From: Campylobacter gastrosuis
GTDB taxonomy: Bacteria; Campylobacterota; Campylobacteria; Campylobacterales; Campylobacteraceae
Direction: 5' to 3'
Length of the DNA: 64,000 nt
Assembly: GCF_030249845.1 (NCBI RefSeq)
Contig: NZ_JANURM010000002.1
Span: 186,001-250,000, forward strand
In this document: piece after piece, positions 9,678 to 18,110 of the stretch
Position numbering within the stretch: position 1 is the first letter of the stretch
Layout of the letters: every line of letters begins with the position of its first letter
Made by a program: the position numbers and the translations under genes
The notes under the pieces: model-generated
Told to the model about the DNA's origin: nothing
Seen by the model: the letters and a program-made list of their open reading frames with translations, nothing else
Database searches by the model: none

Positions 9678-10100
9678 CTATCTTTTGCGTTTTGGCTCTA
9701 AAAATTCCACGTCAATACGCTTACTTTCATCTAAAATATCAACTCTAAAACTTGCCATTTTATTTTTAAATCCGACAAATGTCAAATAAAGCTTTACAAT
9801 GTCGTTTGGTGGCATATTAAAATCAGGGATAATGCCCTGTTTATAGCGATTTTGCCCGTGTCTAAGCGACATCGTAAAGTGCCTTGGATACCTTCTAAAA
9901 AAGCTCTGGACAATGATATTTGTGCTATCAAAAAGTGTCCAGCGAAAGTCAAAGCTATCACGCTTTAAGGTCGCTTTTTCGGTAATTATCACCCTAGCCC
10001 ACTCATCTTTAAACAGCTCAAATGTAAAGCTTGGCTCGTAATTTGGCACAGCTGAAAAAAGGCTAGTAAAAAGGGCAAAAACGGCTAAAATTTTACTCAT
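9678..10100 (-). CDS. Conserved secreted protein of unknown function (Cj0540-like position)
   Basis: A 140-residue protein with a signal peptide MSKILAVFALFTSLFSAVPN. The mature part is rich in Phe, Arg and Tyr (EPSFTFELFKDEWARVIITEK, SFFRRYPRHFTMSLRHGQNRYK) and looks beta-sheet rich. The C-terminus is strongly basic. I recognise it only as the conserved exported protein found next to the polyprenyl synthase in Campylobacter; its role is unknown. It overlaps the DUF2018 gene by 8 bases and lies 7 bases before the polyprenyl synthase. Confidence 0.75.
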   Translation of the reverse strand: MSKILAVFALFTSLFSAVPNYEPSFTFELFKDEWARVIITEKATLKRDSFDFRWTLFDSTNIIVQSFFRRYPRHFTMSLRHGQNRYKQGIIPDFNMPPNDIVKLYLTFVGFKNKMASFRVDILDESKRIDVEFLEPKRKR

Positions 10101-10344
10101 TTTTGCTTAAAATTCCAGCACAAACTTGCATAAAAATGTCATCTTTACAGCTTTTAATCTCATCTAAATTGCTAAACTCAAAATTTACCAAATCGCTATC
10201 AAGTCCGTGTTTTTGGGCTAAAATCTCTAAAACAGCAAGGCGATTTACTAAATTCATAAGCTCATCTTTTACCAGATTACGATTTGCATTAAAAATCACA
10301 TCAAAAAATTTATCGCTTAATAAACCATCAAAAATTTCACTCAT
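10093..10344 (-). CDS. DUF2018 (HP0242-family) small helical protein
   Basis: An 83-residue helical protein. IFDGLLSDKFFDVIFNANRNLVKDEL and the ending IFMQVCAGILSKNE match my memory of H. pylori HP0242, whose IL-x-x-NE ending is the same. HP0242 forms an intertwined, knotted homodimer of unknown function. The gene has its own leftward TATAAT at 10362-10367 and overlaps the secreted-protein gene by 8 bases. Confidence 0.75.
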   Translation of the reverse strand: MSEIFDGLLSDKFFDVIFNANRNLVKDELMNLVNRLAVLEILAQKHGLDSDLVNFEFSNLDEIKSCKDDIFMQVCAGILSKNE

Positions 10345-10361
10345 AAAAGCCCTTTTTTGCG

Positions 10362-10367
10362 ATTATA
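10362..10367 (-). promoter_or_regulatory. -10 box upstream of the DUF2018 gene
   Basis: AGCTATAATCGC reads leftward 18 bases before the DUF2018 start, in the short gap after the HAD gene. It probably drives the downstream hemA-proS-hemC block. Confidence 0.5.
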
Positions 10368-10368
10368 G

Positions 10369-10995
10369 CTAAATGTGGCTTACAAGAATGTCGTAAATTT
10401 CGCTTGGCTTATTTGCCACAAAGCTATTTTTATCAGCACTCGTGCCAAAGCCCCAATTTACGTGGATATATGGCATTTTTGCGTTTATTGCAGCACCTTC
10501 ATCTTTTAGGCTATCGCCTACAAAAACAGCCCTATTTACGCCTAGTTTTTCTTTTACTACCAAAAGCATTGTTGGGTCTGGCTTTTGAGGTATATTTTCA
10601 TCTACGCCGACGACCAAATCAAAAAGCTCAAAAATTTCGTTTCGTTTTAAAATTTGCTCTAATGTTTTAGCTGGGGCATTTGAAGCAAGTGCGATTTTAT
10701 CGCCATTTGCTCTAATTTTTTCTAAAAGCTCTTTTATACCATTATAAGTGGTGGCATAAAGGTCGTAATTTATCTTAAAATCAGCTTCAAAACCAGCCTT
10801 TAACGAACCGCTTGGCGAGCTCATACCATAAAATTCAAGGGCTAAATTTCTGCCCGGCTCATTTATGGCTTTTACGATAAAATCGGTGCTTAATGGCTCT
10901 AAATTTAGCCTAGCCCTAATGCCATTAATCGTCTTTTCTATCGCCGTAGCACTATCAATAATCGTGCCGTCCATATCAAAAATAACTACTCTCAT
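10369..10995 (-). CDS. HAD-superfamily phosphatase (phosphoglycolate-phosphatase-like)
   Basis: A 208-residue haloacid-dehalogenase hydrolase. Motif I is VIFDMDGTIIDS with the nucleophile Asp, motif II is LASNAP, motif III the Lys in KPDPTM, and motif IV VGDSLKDEGAA. The helical cap between motifs I and II fits a subfamily I enzyme such as phosphoglycolate phosphatase or a beta-phosphoglucomutase-like enzyme. The substrate cannot be fixed from sequence. It overlaps the upstream small gene by 4 bases (ATGA). C. jejuni has the same pair as cj1232-cj1233. Confidence 0.88.
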   Translation of the reverse strand: MRVVIFDMDGTIIDSATAIEKTINGIRARLNLEPLSTDFIVKAINEPGRNLALEFYGMSSPSGSLKAGFEADFKINYDLYATTYNGIKELLEKIRANGDKIALASNAPAKTLEQILKRNEIFELFDLVVGVDENIPQKPDPTMLLVVKEKLGVNRAVFVGDSLKDEGAAINAKMPYIHVNWGFGTSADKNSFVANKPSEIYDILVSHI

Positions 10996-11324
10996 TGCTC
11001 ATCCTTAAATTTATTTTTGTGTTTATCTTTTTTGTAATTTTTAGAATTTTTAAGCTTATCAAGCTGGTTTGCCTCTTTTAAAAGCTCATCTTTTGACTTG
11101 TCATTTATGAGCGAATTTATAAAATTTTCAAGCGATTTTGTATAAGGGCTATCAAGAAAAACTGGCTCAACTTTATCTAAAATTTTTGCGTTTTTTGCCA
11201 CTCTTAGCCTAAATTCATCGGCATTAAAATCATCTCGTTTAAGCGTGAAAATCGCCGATTTTGCAAAACGCTCTAACGCACGAATATACTTAACTCGCTT
11301 TGCCTTTTCATCAATTAAACTCAT
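10992..11324 (-). CDS. Conserved hypothetical, lysine-rich (Cj1232-like)
   Basis: A 110-residue soluble protein, highly charged and probably helical, ending in a lysine/asparagine-rich tail (residues about 88-110). There is no signal peptide or membrane segment. I recognise no catalytic motif. It overlaps the HAD phosphatase by 4 bases and heads the leftward block. A leftward TATTAT at 11350-11355 is a possible -10 box. Confidence 0.7.
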   Translation of the reverse strand: MSLIDEKAKRVKYIRALERFAKSAIFTLKRDDFNADEFRLRVAKNAKILDKVEPVFLDSPYTKSLENFINSLINDKSKDELLKEANQLDKLKNSKNYKKDKHKNKFKDEQ

Positions 11325-11349
11325 AAACCACCTTTAATTTAAAATCTAG

Positions 11350-11355
11350 ATAATA
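11350..11355 (-). promoter_or_regulatory. Possible -10 box for the leftward block
   Basis: GGTATTATC reads leftward 26 bases before the start at 11324. It is a one-mismatch -10 box in a very AT-rich gap of about 140 bases shared with metY. Confidence 0.4.
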
Positions 11356-11430
11356 CCTAAAAATTTATAAAATTTTTGAAAATTTTTAAAAAATTTATAT
11401 TTTTTACGAAACATTTACAAATTTTTAGGA

Positions 11431-11436
11431 TAAAAT
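11431..11436 (+). promoter_or_regulatory. Possible -10 box for metY
   Basis: AGGATAAAATAACG contains TAAAAT 30 bases before the metY start; an AAAAGGGG ribosome-binding site follows. I saw no riboswitch-like structure in the leader. Confidence 0.4.
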
Positions 11437-11465
11437 AACGAAATTTTTTCAAAAAAGGGGCAAAA

Positions 11466-12740
11466 ATGAAGCAAGATACCATTTTAACACATTTTGGTTA
11501 CGACACGAAGAGCGGAGTTGGTGCTATGGCAGTGCCGATTTATGGCACGACTGCGTTTGATTTTGGCAGTGCGACAACAGCAGCAAACCGCTTTGCCTTA
11601 GCCGAGCTTGGGCCAATCTACTCACGACTTACAAACCCAACTCTTGACGTGCTAGAAGCTAGATTTGCCGAGCTTGAAGGCGGAGCGGCAGCCATTACTA
11701 CTGCAAGCGGACAGGCTGCGATTTTCTTTGCGGTGGCAAATTTAGCAGAAGCTGGGGATAATATCATTGTCGCAAAGAAAATTTACGGCGGTGCGACCAC
11801 GCTTTTAACACACACGATAAAGCGTTTTGGCATTAAAGCAAAGCTTTTTGACTCAGATAACGCCGATGAGCTTGAAAATTTAATAGATGAAAAAACAAAG
11901 GCGATATTTTTTGAGAGCCTTTCAAATCCGCAAATAGCAATACCAAACATTGAAAAAATCGTGCAAGTGGCTAAAAAACACAGAGTTGCTACGATTGTTG
12001 ATAACACGGTTGCTACGCCGATTTTATTTAGCCCATTTAAGCACGGCATTGATATTAGCGTATATTCAGCGACAAAATATATCGGCGGTCAGGGCAACAC
12101 AATGGGTGGCATCATCGTAAGCTCAAAGGGGCTAAATACCCTGCTTAAAAACAACCCACGCTACGCACATTTTAACGAGCCTGATGAGAGCTATCACGGC
12201 TTAGTTTATGCGTCTTTGCCAGAATTTTTTGACATAAATACGTTAAGAATTCGCCTAGCACTAATGAGAGATATCGGTGCCACGCTCTCGCCAAACAGTG
12301 CATTTTTGCTAATTCAAGGGCTTGAAACTCTAAGTCTAAGGGTGCAAAAACACTGCCAAAACGCACAAAAAATCGCTGAATTTTTAAGCACACACAAAAG
12401 GGTAAAATCGGTAAATTATCCCGGATTAAAGGGCGATAAATTTTATCAAAACGCACAAAAATACCTAAAAGACGGACTTTCAAGTGGTTTAATTAGCTTT
12501 GATGTGGGTGATAAAGAGCTAGCAACAAATATCATAAACAAGACAAAACTCTTTAAAATCGTCGTAAATATCGGCGACAGCAAGTCGCTAATCACGCACC
12601 CAGCTAGCACCACTCACTCACAGCTAAGTGAAGCCGAGCTAAATACAATCGGTATCGGCGGCGGCGTGATAAGACTAAGCGTTGGCATTGAAGATGTTAG
12701 CGATTTAATTGATGATTTAGCACAAGCATTAGAGGCGTAA
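11466..12740 (+). CDS. metY: O-acetylhomoserine sulfhydrylase (PLP-dependent)
   Basis: A 424-residue enzyme of the Cys/Met-metabolism PLP family. It makes homocysteine from O-acetylhomoserine and sulfide, a direct sulfhydrylation route to methionine. The PLP-binding Lys is in YSATKYIGGQGNTMGG, the ASGQAAIFFAVANLAEAGD stretch stacks the cofactor region, and the C-terminal THPASTTHSQL motif binds substrate carboxylate. Length above 420 is typical of MetY rather than MetB/MetC. An AbgT-family transporter starts 1 base after the stop, so the two form an operon. Confidence 0.94.
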   Translation: MKQDTILTHFGYDTKSGVGAMAVPIYGTTAFDFGSATTAANRFALAELGPIYSRLTNPTLDVLEARFAELEGGAAAITTASGQAAIFFAVANLAEAGDNIIVAKKIYGGATTLLTHTIKRFGIKAKLFDSDNADELENLIDEKTKAIFFESLSNPQIAIPNIEKIVQVAKKHRVATIVDNTVATPILFSPFKHGIDISVYSATKYIGGQGNTMGGIIVSSKGLNTLLKNNPRYAHFNEPDESYHGLVYASLPEFFDINTLRIRLALMRDIGATLSPNSAFLLIQGLETLSLRVQKHCQNAQKIAEFLSTHKRVKSVNYPGLKGDKFYQNAQKYLKDGLSSGLISFDVGDKELATNIINKTKLFKIVVNIGDSKSLITHPASTTHSQLSEAELNTIGIGGGVIRLSVGIEDVSDLIDDLAQALEA

Positions 12741-12741
12741 A

Positions 12742-14259
12742 ATGCGTGGCAACTGGCTTGATAAGATAGAATTTCTAGGCAACAAACTGCCAAATCCAAC
12801 AATGCTTTTTATCTATCTTTCGCTAGTTGTTATCTTTGCTTCGTTTGTGCTTTCAAAGCTTGGCGTGAGCGTGGATTATGAGTTTATCAAAGATCAAAAA
12901 ATCACGACACAAACGGCAAGCGTGGTAAATCTGCTCTTAGCTAGTGAGATTAGAAATTTCACTAGCTCAGTGCTTAAAAATTTTACAAATTTCTATCCGC
13001 TTGGCGTAGTTTTTGTAATCATATTAGGCATTGGCATTGCCGATAAATCAGGGCTTTTAAGCGTTTTAGTAAGAAAAATCGCACTAAGCACGAAGGCTAA
13101 ATTTATAACGCCGATCATCGTATTTTTAGGCATTAGCTCAAATATCGCATCATCTGTTGGCTATGTCGTGCTAATACCGCTTGGTGCTATACTTTTTATG
13201 GGTTTTAATAGACACCCAGTGGCTGGGTTAGCAGCGGCATTTGCTGGTGTGAGCGGTGGCTGGTCGGCAAACTTGCTAATTGGCACAAACGACCCTATGT
13301 TTGCGGCATTTTCAATGCAAGCCGCATCTATGATTGACCCAAATTATGTCGTTTTACCAACGGCAAACTGGTATTTTATGATAGCTTCAACCTTTTTAAT
13401 CATCATCGTTGGCACATACGTTACTGAAAAAATCGTTGAGCCTAGACTTGGGGCGTTTAAAAAAGATGAGATAATTTATGAAAAAATCAGCGATGATGAT
13501 AATCGTGGGCTAAAATTTGCAAGCATTAGTGCTGTGATTTTTATCGCTCTAATCTTAGCGCTTGTAATCCCTAAAAATTCGCTATTTGGCGACACTGGGG
13601 CTGGATTTATGAAGTCGGCTTTTATGAGTAACATCATCGTTTTTATGATGCTATTTTTTATGGTTATTGGCGTGGCTTTTGGGGTGGGTAATAAAAGCAT
13701 AAAATCAAGCACGGACGCTGTGAATTTTATGCAAACAGCAATCGCTGAACTATCTGGATTTTTGGTGCTTATATTTTTTGCGGCTCAATTTACCTATCTT
13801 TTTAACACCTCAAATATCGGACTTATATTATCCGTTAAAGGCTCAAATTTCTTAAAAGATATAGGACTTACTGGACTGCCACTTATCGTGGTTTTTGTCG
13901 TTTTAACGGCGTTTATTAATCTTTTTATCGCTGTTGATTCTGCAAAATGGGCAATGATGGCACCGATTTTTGTGCCGATGTTTATGAATTTAGGACTATC
14001 GCCAGAGCTTACACAAGCGGCATTTAGGATAGGCGATAGCACGACAAATATCATCACGCCACTAATGCCATTTTTTGTGCTAATTGTCGCTTTTATGCAA
14101 AAATACGATAGAAATTTAAAAATCGGCTCGGTAATTTTAATAATGTTGCCCTACACAATAGCCTTTTTAATCTCGTGGATAGGCTTAATCTGCCTTTGGT
14201 ATGCCTTTGATTTACCGCTTGGCGTTGATGCTTACATACACTACACACCTAGCCGATGA
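12742..14259 (+). CDS. AbgT-family transporter
   Basis: A 505-residue inner-membrane protein with about a dozen hydrophobic segments and family blocks such as NKLPNPTMLFIYLSL near the N-terminus, SVGYVVLIPLGAILF, and AFRIGDSTTNIITPLMPFF near the C-terminus. AbgT members import p-aminobenzoyl-glutamate; related proteins export sulfonamides. Which applies here is not clear. It follows metY after one base, which hints at folate or one-carbon/methionine metabolism. Its last 11 bases overlap the convergent antiporter gene. Confidence 0.88.
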   Translation: MRGNWLDKIEFLGNKLPNPTMLFIYLSLVVIFASFVLSKLGVSVDYEFIKDQKITTQTASVVNLLLASEIRNFTSSVLKNFTNFYPLGVVFVIILGIGIADKSGLLSVLVRKIALSTKAKFITPIIVFLGISSNIASSVGYVVLIPLGAILFMGFNRHPVAGLAAAFAGVSGGWSANLLIGTNDPMFAAFSMQAASMIDPNYVVLPTANWYFMIASTFLIIIVGTYVTEKIVEPRLGAFKKDEIIYEKISDDDNRGLKFASISAVIFIALILALVIPKNSLFGDTGAGFMKSAFMSNIIVFMMLFFMVIGVAFGVGNKSIKSSTDAVNFMQTAIAELSGFLVLIFFAAQFTYLFNTSNIGLILSVKGSNFLKDIGLTGLPLIVVFVVLTAFINLFIAVDSAKWAMMAPIFVPMFMNLGLSPELTQAAFRIGDSTTNIITPLMPFFVLIVAFMQKYDRNLKIGSVILIMLPYTIAFLISWIGLICLWYAFDLPLGVDAYIHYTPSR

Positions 14260-15691
14260 TTTTTTTAACCACCTCTTTATAAAGCGTGTCATCATCGCAT
14301 TGGATTAGCAAAATATCGTTTTGAGCAAATACAAATGAGCCAGTTGGTTTTATGTATTCTTTTTCTCGCTGGATTAAAAGGATTAAAAATTCAGGTGGCA
14401 AATCAAGCTGGACTATCGTTTTGCCGATTAATTTTGAGCCAAAAAATAGCGTGGCTTGATGAAGTGTGGTCTTAAAAAGTGGCGAGCTTACTGGCTGTGC
14501 TGGCTCATCTATTAATGCCTCTTTTACGCGAAATTTATCCGCTGCAAAGCCGATACTCATACCTTGAATGAAAATTGAGAGCAAGACCATAACAAAAATT
14601 ATGTTAAAGATTAAATTTGCGTGCGCGATATCTGCACCATAGACATAAGTTGCAAGGACTATTGGCACGACGCCCCTAAGTCCGACCCACGAAACAAAGA
14701 GCTTTTCATTAACGCTAAATTTTGAAAACAAAAGCGAGATAAAAACCCCAACTGGACGCGCTACAAGCATAAGCCAAACGCCAATAACAAAGGCTGAGAG
14801 CGCTACTTGTGGCAATTCTGATGGAAAGACTAAAAGTCCTAGGATTAAAAATATAACAATCTGCATTGCCCAAGCGATACCATCGTGAAAGCCGATTAGA
14901 TTTTTTTTATGGACAAACTCTTTTTTATTGATGAAAATTCCAGCGATATAAACGGCAAGGTAGCCGTTGCCACCGATTTTGTAGCAGGTGGTGTATAAAA
15001 GCAAGACCCAAGCGATAGAAAAAACTGGATAAAGCCCTGAAATTTCAAGCCTAAGCCTGTTAAAAATCCCCGGCAACCCAACACCAAAAACATAACCAAA
15101 CAAAATCCCCACGCCAAACTGCATAAACAGCGTTTGTGCCCAGTCATAAACCGAGCCAGAGCCACCAAGCGAGAACATCTGAATAATCGTAAGCGTTAGA
15201 AAAATCGCCATTGGGTCGTTTGAGCCTGATTCAAGCTCAATGAGTGGCGAGAGGTTGTTTTTAAGCGAAATTTTCTTTGCTTTTAGGATAGCAAAAACAG
15301 CGGCGGCATCGGTTGATGAGATGATAGCACCAAGCAAAAACGCCTCTAAAAAGCTAAAATCAAGCAAAATCATCGCAATCGGGATAATCGCAAGTGCCGT
15401 TAAAACAACGCCAAGCGTGGCTAGGATGATCCCACGCCCAAAAACTGGCTTAATAGCACTAAAATCCGTATCAAGCCCACTAGCATAAAGTATAAAAATA
15501 AGGGCTATCATACCGATATTTTGAGCTACTTCGTGGTCGCTAAAATGCACACCCAAAACGCCATCAGACCCCGCTAACATACCAATACCAAGAAAGATAA
15601 AAAGCGAAGGGACGCCGAATTTATCGGAGATTTTGCTTAAAAAAATACAACATAAAAATAAAACGGCAAAAAATAGAAGCAAACTCTCCAC
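14249..15691 (-). CDS. Cation/proton antiporter of the NhaP2/CvrA type with TrkA-C domain
   Basis: A 480-residue CPA1-family antiporter. About 12 membrane segments fill residues 1-385, with the FILYASGLDTDF and ISSTDAAAVFAIL blocks that carry the ion-binding Asp residues and ELESGSNDPMAIFLTL. A cytosolic TrkA-C/RCK-C domain of about 75 residues follows (LIGKTIVQLDLPPEFLILLI). NhaP2-type proteins exchange K+ (or Na+) for H+ and limit cytosolic K+. It starts 11 bases after the GGDEF-like gene. It converges on, and overlaps, the AbgT-type gene. Confidence 0.88.
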   Translation of the reverse strand: MESLLLFFAVLFLCCIFLSKISDKFGVPSLFIFLGIGMLAGSDGVLGVHFSDHEVAQNIGMIALIFILYASGLDTDFSAIKPVFGRGIILATLGVVLTALAIIPIAMILLDFSFLEAFLLGAIISSTDAAAVFAILKAKKISLKNNLSPLIELESGSNDPMAIFLTLTIIQMFSLGGSGSVYDWAQTLFMQFGVGILFGYVFGVGLPGIFNRLRLEISGLYPVFSIAWVLLLYTTCYKIGGNGYLAVYIAGIFINKKEFVHKKNLIGFHDGIAWAMQIVIFLILGLLVFPSELPQVALSAFVIGVWLMLVARPVGVFISLLFSKFSVNEKLFVSWVGLRGVVPIVLATYVYGADIAHANLIFNIIFVMVLLSIFIQGMSIGFAADKFRVKEALIDEPAQPVSSPLFKTTLHQATLFFGSKLIGKTIVQLDLPPEFLILLIQREKEYIKPTGSFVFAQNDILLIQCDDDTLYKEVVKKIIG

Positions 15692-15702
15692 AAAATTCCC
15701 TT

Positions 15703-16137
15703 TTAAAACTCATAAATATCAATCGGCTCATCAATCCTTAGGCAGTCAAGCAAAACGCCATAATTATCTTTTATATCGTCTTGAAATTTTGTAATTAGCG
15801 TTTTTGCGTCTTTTGCGTCTTTTGGATATGAGGCGATTATGTCAAGTGGTTTTTCGTTTAAAAACTCTTGAATGCCTGAAAGTAGCTTACTTGCACCTGT
15901 TTTATTTGTCGCATAAAGCAGAGCCACGACGTGCTCACCCTCTTCAAAAACGGCATCGGTATTGCGTAAAATTCTCTCTAAAATCTCCTCATAACCCTCA
16001 TTTTCACGTGGGAGTTTAAAGTAAATTAGCGACAAAGCAATCGCATCTTTTGTGTGGTTGTAATACCTTTTCATCACTGAAATTTCAAGCTCCACAAGCG
16101 AGATCAGGTCGGTTGGATTAAACTTCTTTGCTGACAT
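15703..16137 (-). CDS. GGDEF-like protein without the GGDEF signature
   Basis: A 144-residue soluble protein annotated nowhere I can recall by name. Its pattern follows a short GGDEF domain: AIALSLIYFKL (first beta strand), YEEILERILRNTDAVF (helix and RxxD region), then EEGEHVVALLYATNKTGA where GGDEFVILL would be, and LDIIASYPKDAKDAKTLI where the last strand and helix would be. The catalytic GGDEF is replaced by EEGEH, so cyclase activity is unlikely. It lies between the two-component system and the antiporter. It has a possible promoter at 16170-16175. Confidence 0.6.
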   Translation of the reverse strand: MSAKKFNPTDLISLVELEISVMKRYYNHTKDAIALSLIYFKLPRENEGYEEILERILRNTDAVFEEGEHVVALLYATNKTGASKLLSGIQEFLNEKPLDIIASYPKDAKDAKTLITKFQDDIKDNYGVLLDCLRIDEPIDIYEF

Positions 16138-16159
16138 ATCTATCCTTTTTGTGATTTTG

Positions 16160-17401
16160 TTACGCTTTTATTATAGCTTTTAAATTCTCAAAAATAAATA
16201 TATTGTAGCCATTTTTGTATTCATAGGCTAATTTTAGCTCGCAACTTGCTAAAATATTACTCACTATATAAAGCCCAAGTCCGAAGCTCTTTTGCGAATT
16301 TTCGCCCTTAATAAATGGCTGAATGTAGTAGATTAAATCTTGTTTTAACGCCTCGCCCTTGCTTAAAAATTTTATACTCTCATCGCTAATTTCAATCAAA
16401 ATTCGCCTGTCATCTGAGTATTTTATGCCGTTATCTATCATATTTTTTACAGCGATACAGAAATTTTTAAACTCCACATTTAGCTTGTAATTCTCACTTT
16501 TTTTGACAAAAACCTGCTCATTTTCAACCATAGCAATATCCTTTGCCTCATCAATAATATCATCAATAAAGCAGATTGTTTTATTTTGTGGGGCGATTTT
16601 TGAAGTGATTTGCTCAACGGCAGCTAGCTCATTTATCAGGCTTTCAAGCTTATTAAAAATGGAGATAAATCGCTCCTTGCTCTTGCCTTGACTCATCATC
16701 TCAGCCACCAGCCTACCCTTTGTGATTGGTGTTTTTAGCTCGTGCATAATGTTTCGCAAAAATAGATGTCGTGAGTTATTTAGCATTTTAATCTGCAAAA
16801 CAGCATCATAAAATGCCTCGCTAACCTCTGAAATTTCATCATTGCCACTGCTTACATTTTTAACATTTTCTAAATCGCCGTCAGCAAATTTCTTAATCTG
16901 ACGCTTTAATCGCCTAAGCGGTTTTAGCTTGTAAAGCACGAAAACATAGGCTAAAAACAGAGTCAAAGCGACAAAGGCAAAGATGATTTTTATAATCTCA
17001 TAGCGATATGGCTGAAATTCCTTATCTCTTAAAATTTTCACCTCATCAAGATGAACGATTTTTAAATAGTGGTTTTTCTCATAAAGCAAAATCGCAATCG
17101 TGCCTATCTCATCTGAAAGCTCCTCAATAACGATACTATCGGCTAAAATTTTATCTCTTAGGCTCTGATTTGTTACCTCTGGCATATCAAAATTTTTAGT
17201 ATTTGCTCTAAAATCACTCTCGCTAATTAAGCCACTCATATAAAATAAATTCGCCTGTGCCACGTTTGAATATTTTGCGTTTAGCTCCCTTGCGTAGTTT
17301 TGTTTATCGTAGTCAATAAGCCACATAAACGCCATAAAAATGCTGATAAAAGCAAGGGCAAAAATCGTAGTAATCGTGATAAAAATTGACGAGCGTTTCA
17401 T
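16160..17401 (-). CDS. ArsS/CprS-type sensor histidine kinase
   Basis: A 413-residue membrane histidine kinase. Membrane segments at about 7-29 and 136-158 enclose a periplasmic sensor of about 105 residues. HAMP follows at about 158-205, then the H box with His220 in IMHELKTPITKG, a sequence characteristic of the epsilonproteobacterial ArsS/CprS group. The N box is VKNMIDNGIKYSDD and the G box SFGLGLYIVSN. H. pylori ArsS senses acid; C. jejuni CprS controls biofilm and envelope functions. It overlaps the response regulator by one base. Confidence 0.88.
   Translation of the reverse strand: MKRSSIFITITTIFALAFISIFMAFMWLIDYDKQNYARELNAKYSNVAQANLFYMSGLISESDFRANTKNFDMPEVTNQSLRDKILADSIVIEELSDEIGTIAILLYEKNHYLKIVHLDEVKILRDKEFQPYRYEIIKIIFAFVALTLFLAYVFVLYKLKPLRRLKRQIKKFADGDLENVKNVSSGNDEISEVSEAFYDAVLQIKMLNNSRHLFLRNIMHELKTPITKGRLVAEMMSQGKSKERFISIFNKLESLINELAAVEQITSKIAPQNKTICFIDDIIDEAKDIAMVENEQVFVKKSENYKLNVEFKNFCIAVKNMIDNGIKYSDDRRILIEISDESIKFLSKGEALKQDLIYYIQPFIKGENSQKSFGLGLYIVSNILASCELKLAYEYKNGYNIFIFENLKAIIKA
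16170..16175 (-). promoter_or_regulatory. -10 box upstream of the GGDEF-like gene
   Basis: AGCTATAATAAAAG reads leftward within the last codons of the kinase gene, about 33 bases before the GGDEF-like start. It would let the GGDEF-like gene and the antiporter be transcribed apart from the two-component genes. Confidence 0.5.
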
Positions 17402-18075
17402 TAAAGTGTGATCTTATAGCCAATACCACGAATGGCGTGAATGTAGCGTGGCTCTTTTGGATTTTCGCCGATTTTAGCACGAATTCTACCGATAATAACG
17501 TCAATGCTCTTATTTGACGTATCCTCATTTATGCTCTCGCAGTTATAAATTATCTCCTCCCTGCTAACTGCCCCACCCTGCTTTGAAATGAGATATTTTA
17601 AGATATCATACTCGGCGGTTGTTAGATTAAGCGCCTCGCCCTTAAAACAGATCTGATGTCCATAATCATCAACGACAAAGTCCTTTTTTATGTCGTCCTC
17701 TTTTTCTTGCTTTAAGCTCTCTCGCCTTAAATGACTTCTTATTCTAGCTAGTAGTTCTTGTGGGTCGTAAGGCTTTGGCAGATAGTCATCAGCGCCGTTG
17801 TCAAGGGCATTTACTTTATCGGTAATATCGTGCCTTGCACTTGAAATGATAATGGGGATTTCGTGTTCTTTTCGTATCTGCTTACAAAGCTCTAAGCCAT
17901 CAAGTCCGGGCAAGGTAAGGTCAAGTATCACAAGGTCAAAATGCTTGGTATTTAGCGTAGAAAGCCCAAGATAAGGCTCATCAACCACGCTTACCTTGTG
18001 TCCGTTGTCTGATAGATATTCGCTTAAAATTTCAGCTAGCTCTAAATCATCTTCAATCATCAAAATTTCAGCCAT
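17401..18075 (-). CDS. ArsR/CprR-type OmpR-family response regulator
   Basis: A 224-residue response regulator. The receiver domain (1-118) has the acidic pair at 9-10, phospho-acceptor Asp52 in ILDLTLPGLDG, and the conserved Lys in LPKPYDP. The winged-helix OmpR-type domain (about 128-222) ends in HAIRGIGYKI. ISSARHDITDKVNALDNGAD and ESINEDTSNKSIDVIIGR resemble H. pylori ArsR and C. jejuni CprR closely. In C. jejuni cprRS lies beside htrA; here the pair is elsewhere, so it may be ArsRS-like rather than CprRS. A TATAAT lies at 18099-18104. Confidence 0.9.
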   Translation of the reverse strand: MAEILMIEDDLELAEILSEYLSDNGHKVSVVDEPYLGLSTLNTKHFDLVILDLTLPGLDGLELCKQIRKEHEIPIIISSARHDITDKVNALDNGADDYLPKPYDPQELLARIRSHLRRESLKQEKEDDIKKDFVVDDYGHQICFKGEALNLTTAEYDILKYLISKQGGAVSREEIIYNCESINEDTSNKSIDVIIGRIRAKIGENPKEPRYIHAIRGIGYKITL

Positions 18076-18098
18076 TTTTACTCCTAAATTTTAGGCTG

Positions 18099-18104
18099 AT
18101 TATA
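18099..18104 (-). promoter_or_regulatory. -10 box for the response-regulator operon
   Basis: TTAATATAATCAG reads leftward 24 bases before the response-regulator start. Between it and the start, CCTAAAATTTAGGAG forms a small inverted repeat that includes the ribosome-binding site. Confidence 0.55.
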
Positions 18105-18110
18105 TTAAAT

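Noticed and set aside
11325..11465. Methionine-related riboswitch before metY
   Set aside because: The leader is AT-rich without the conserved SAM-riboswitch helices. A simple -10 box explains it.
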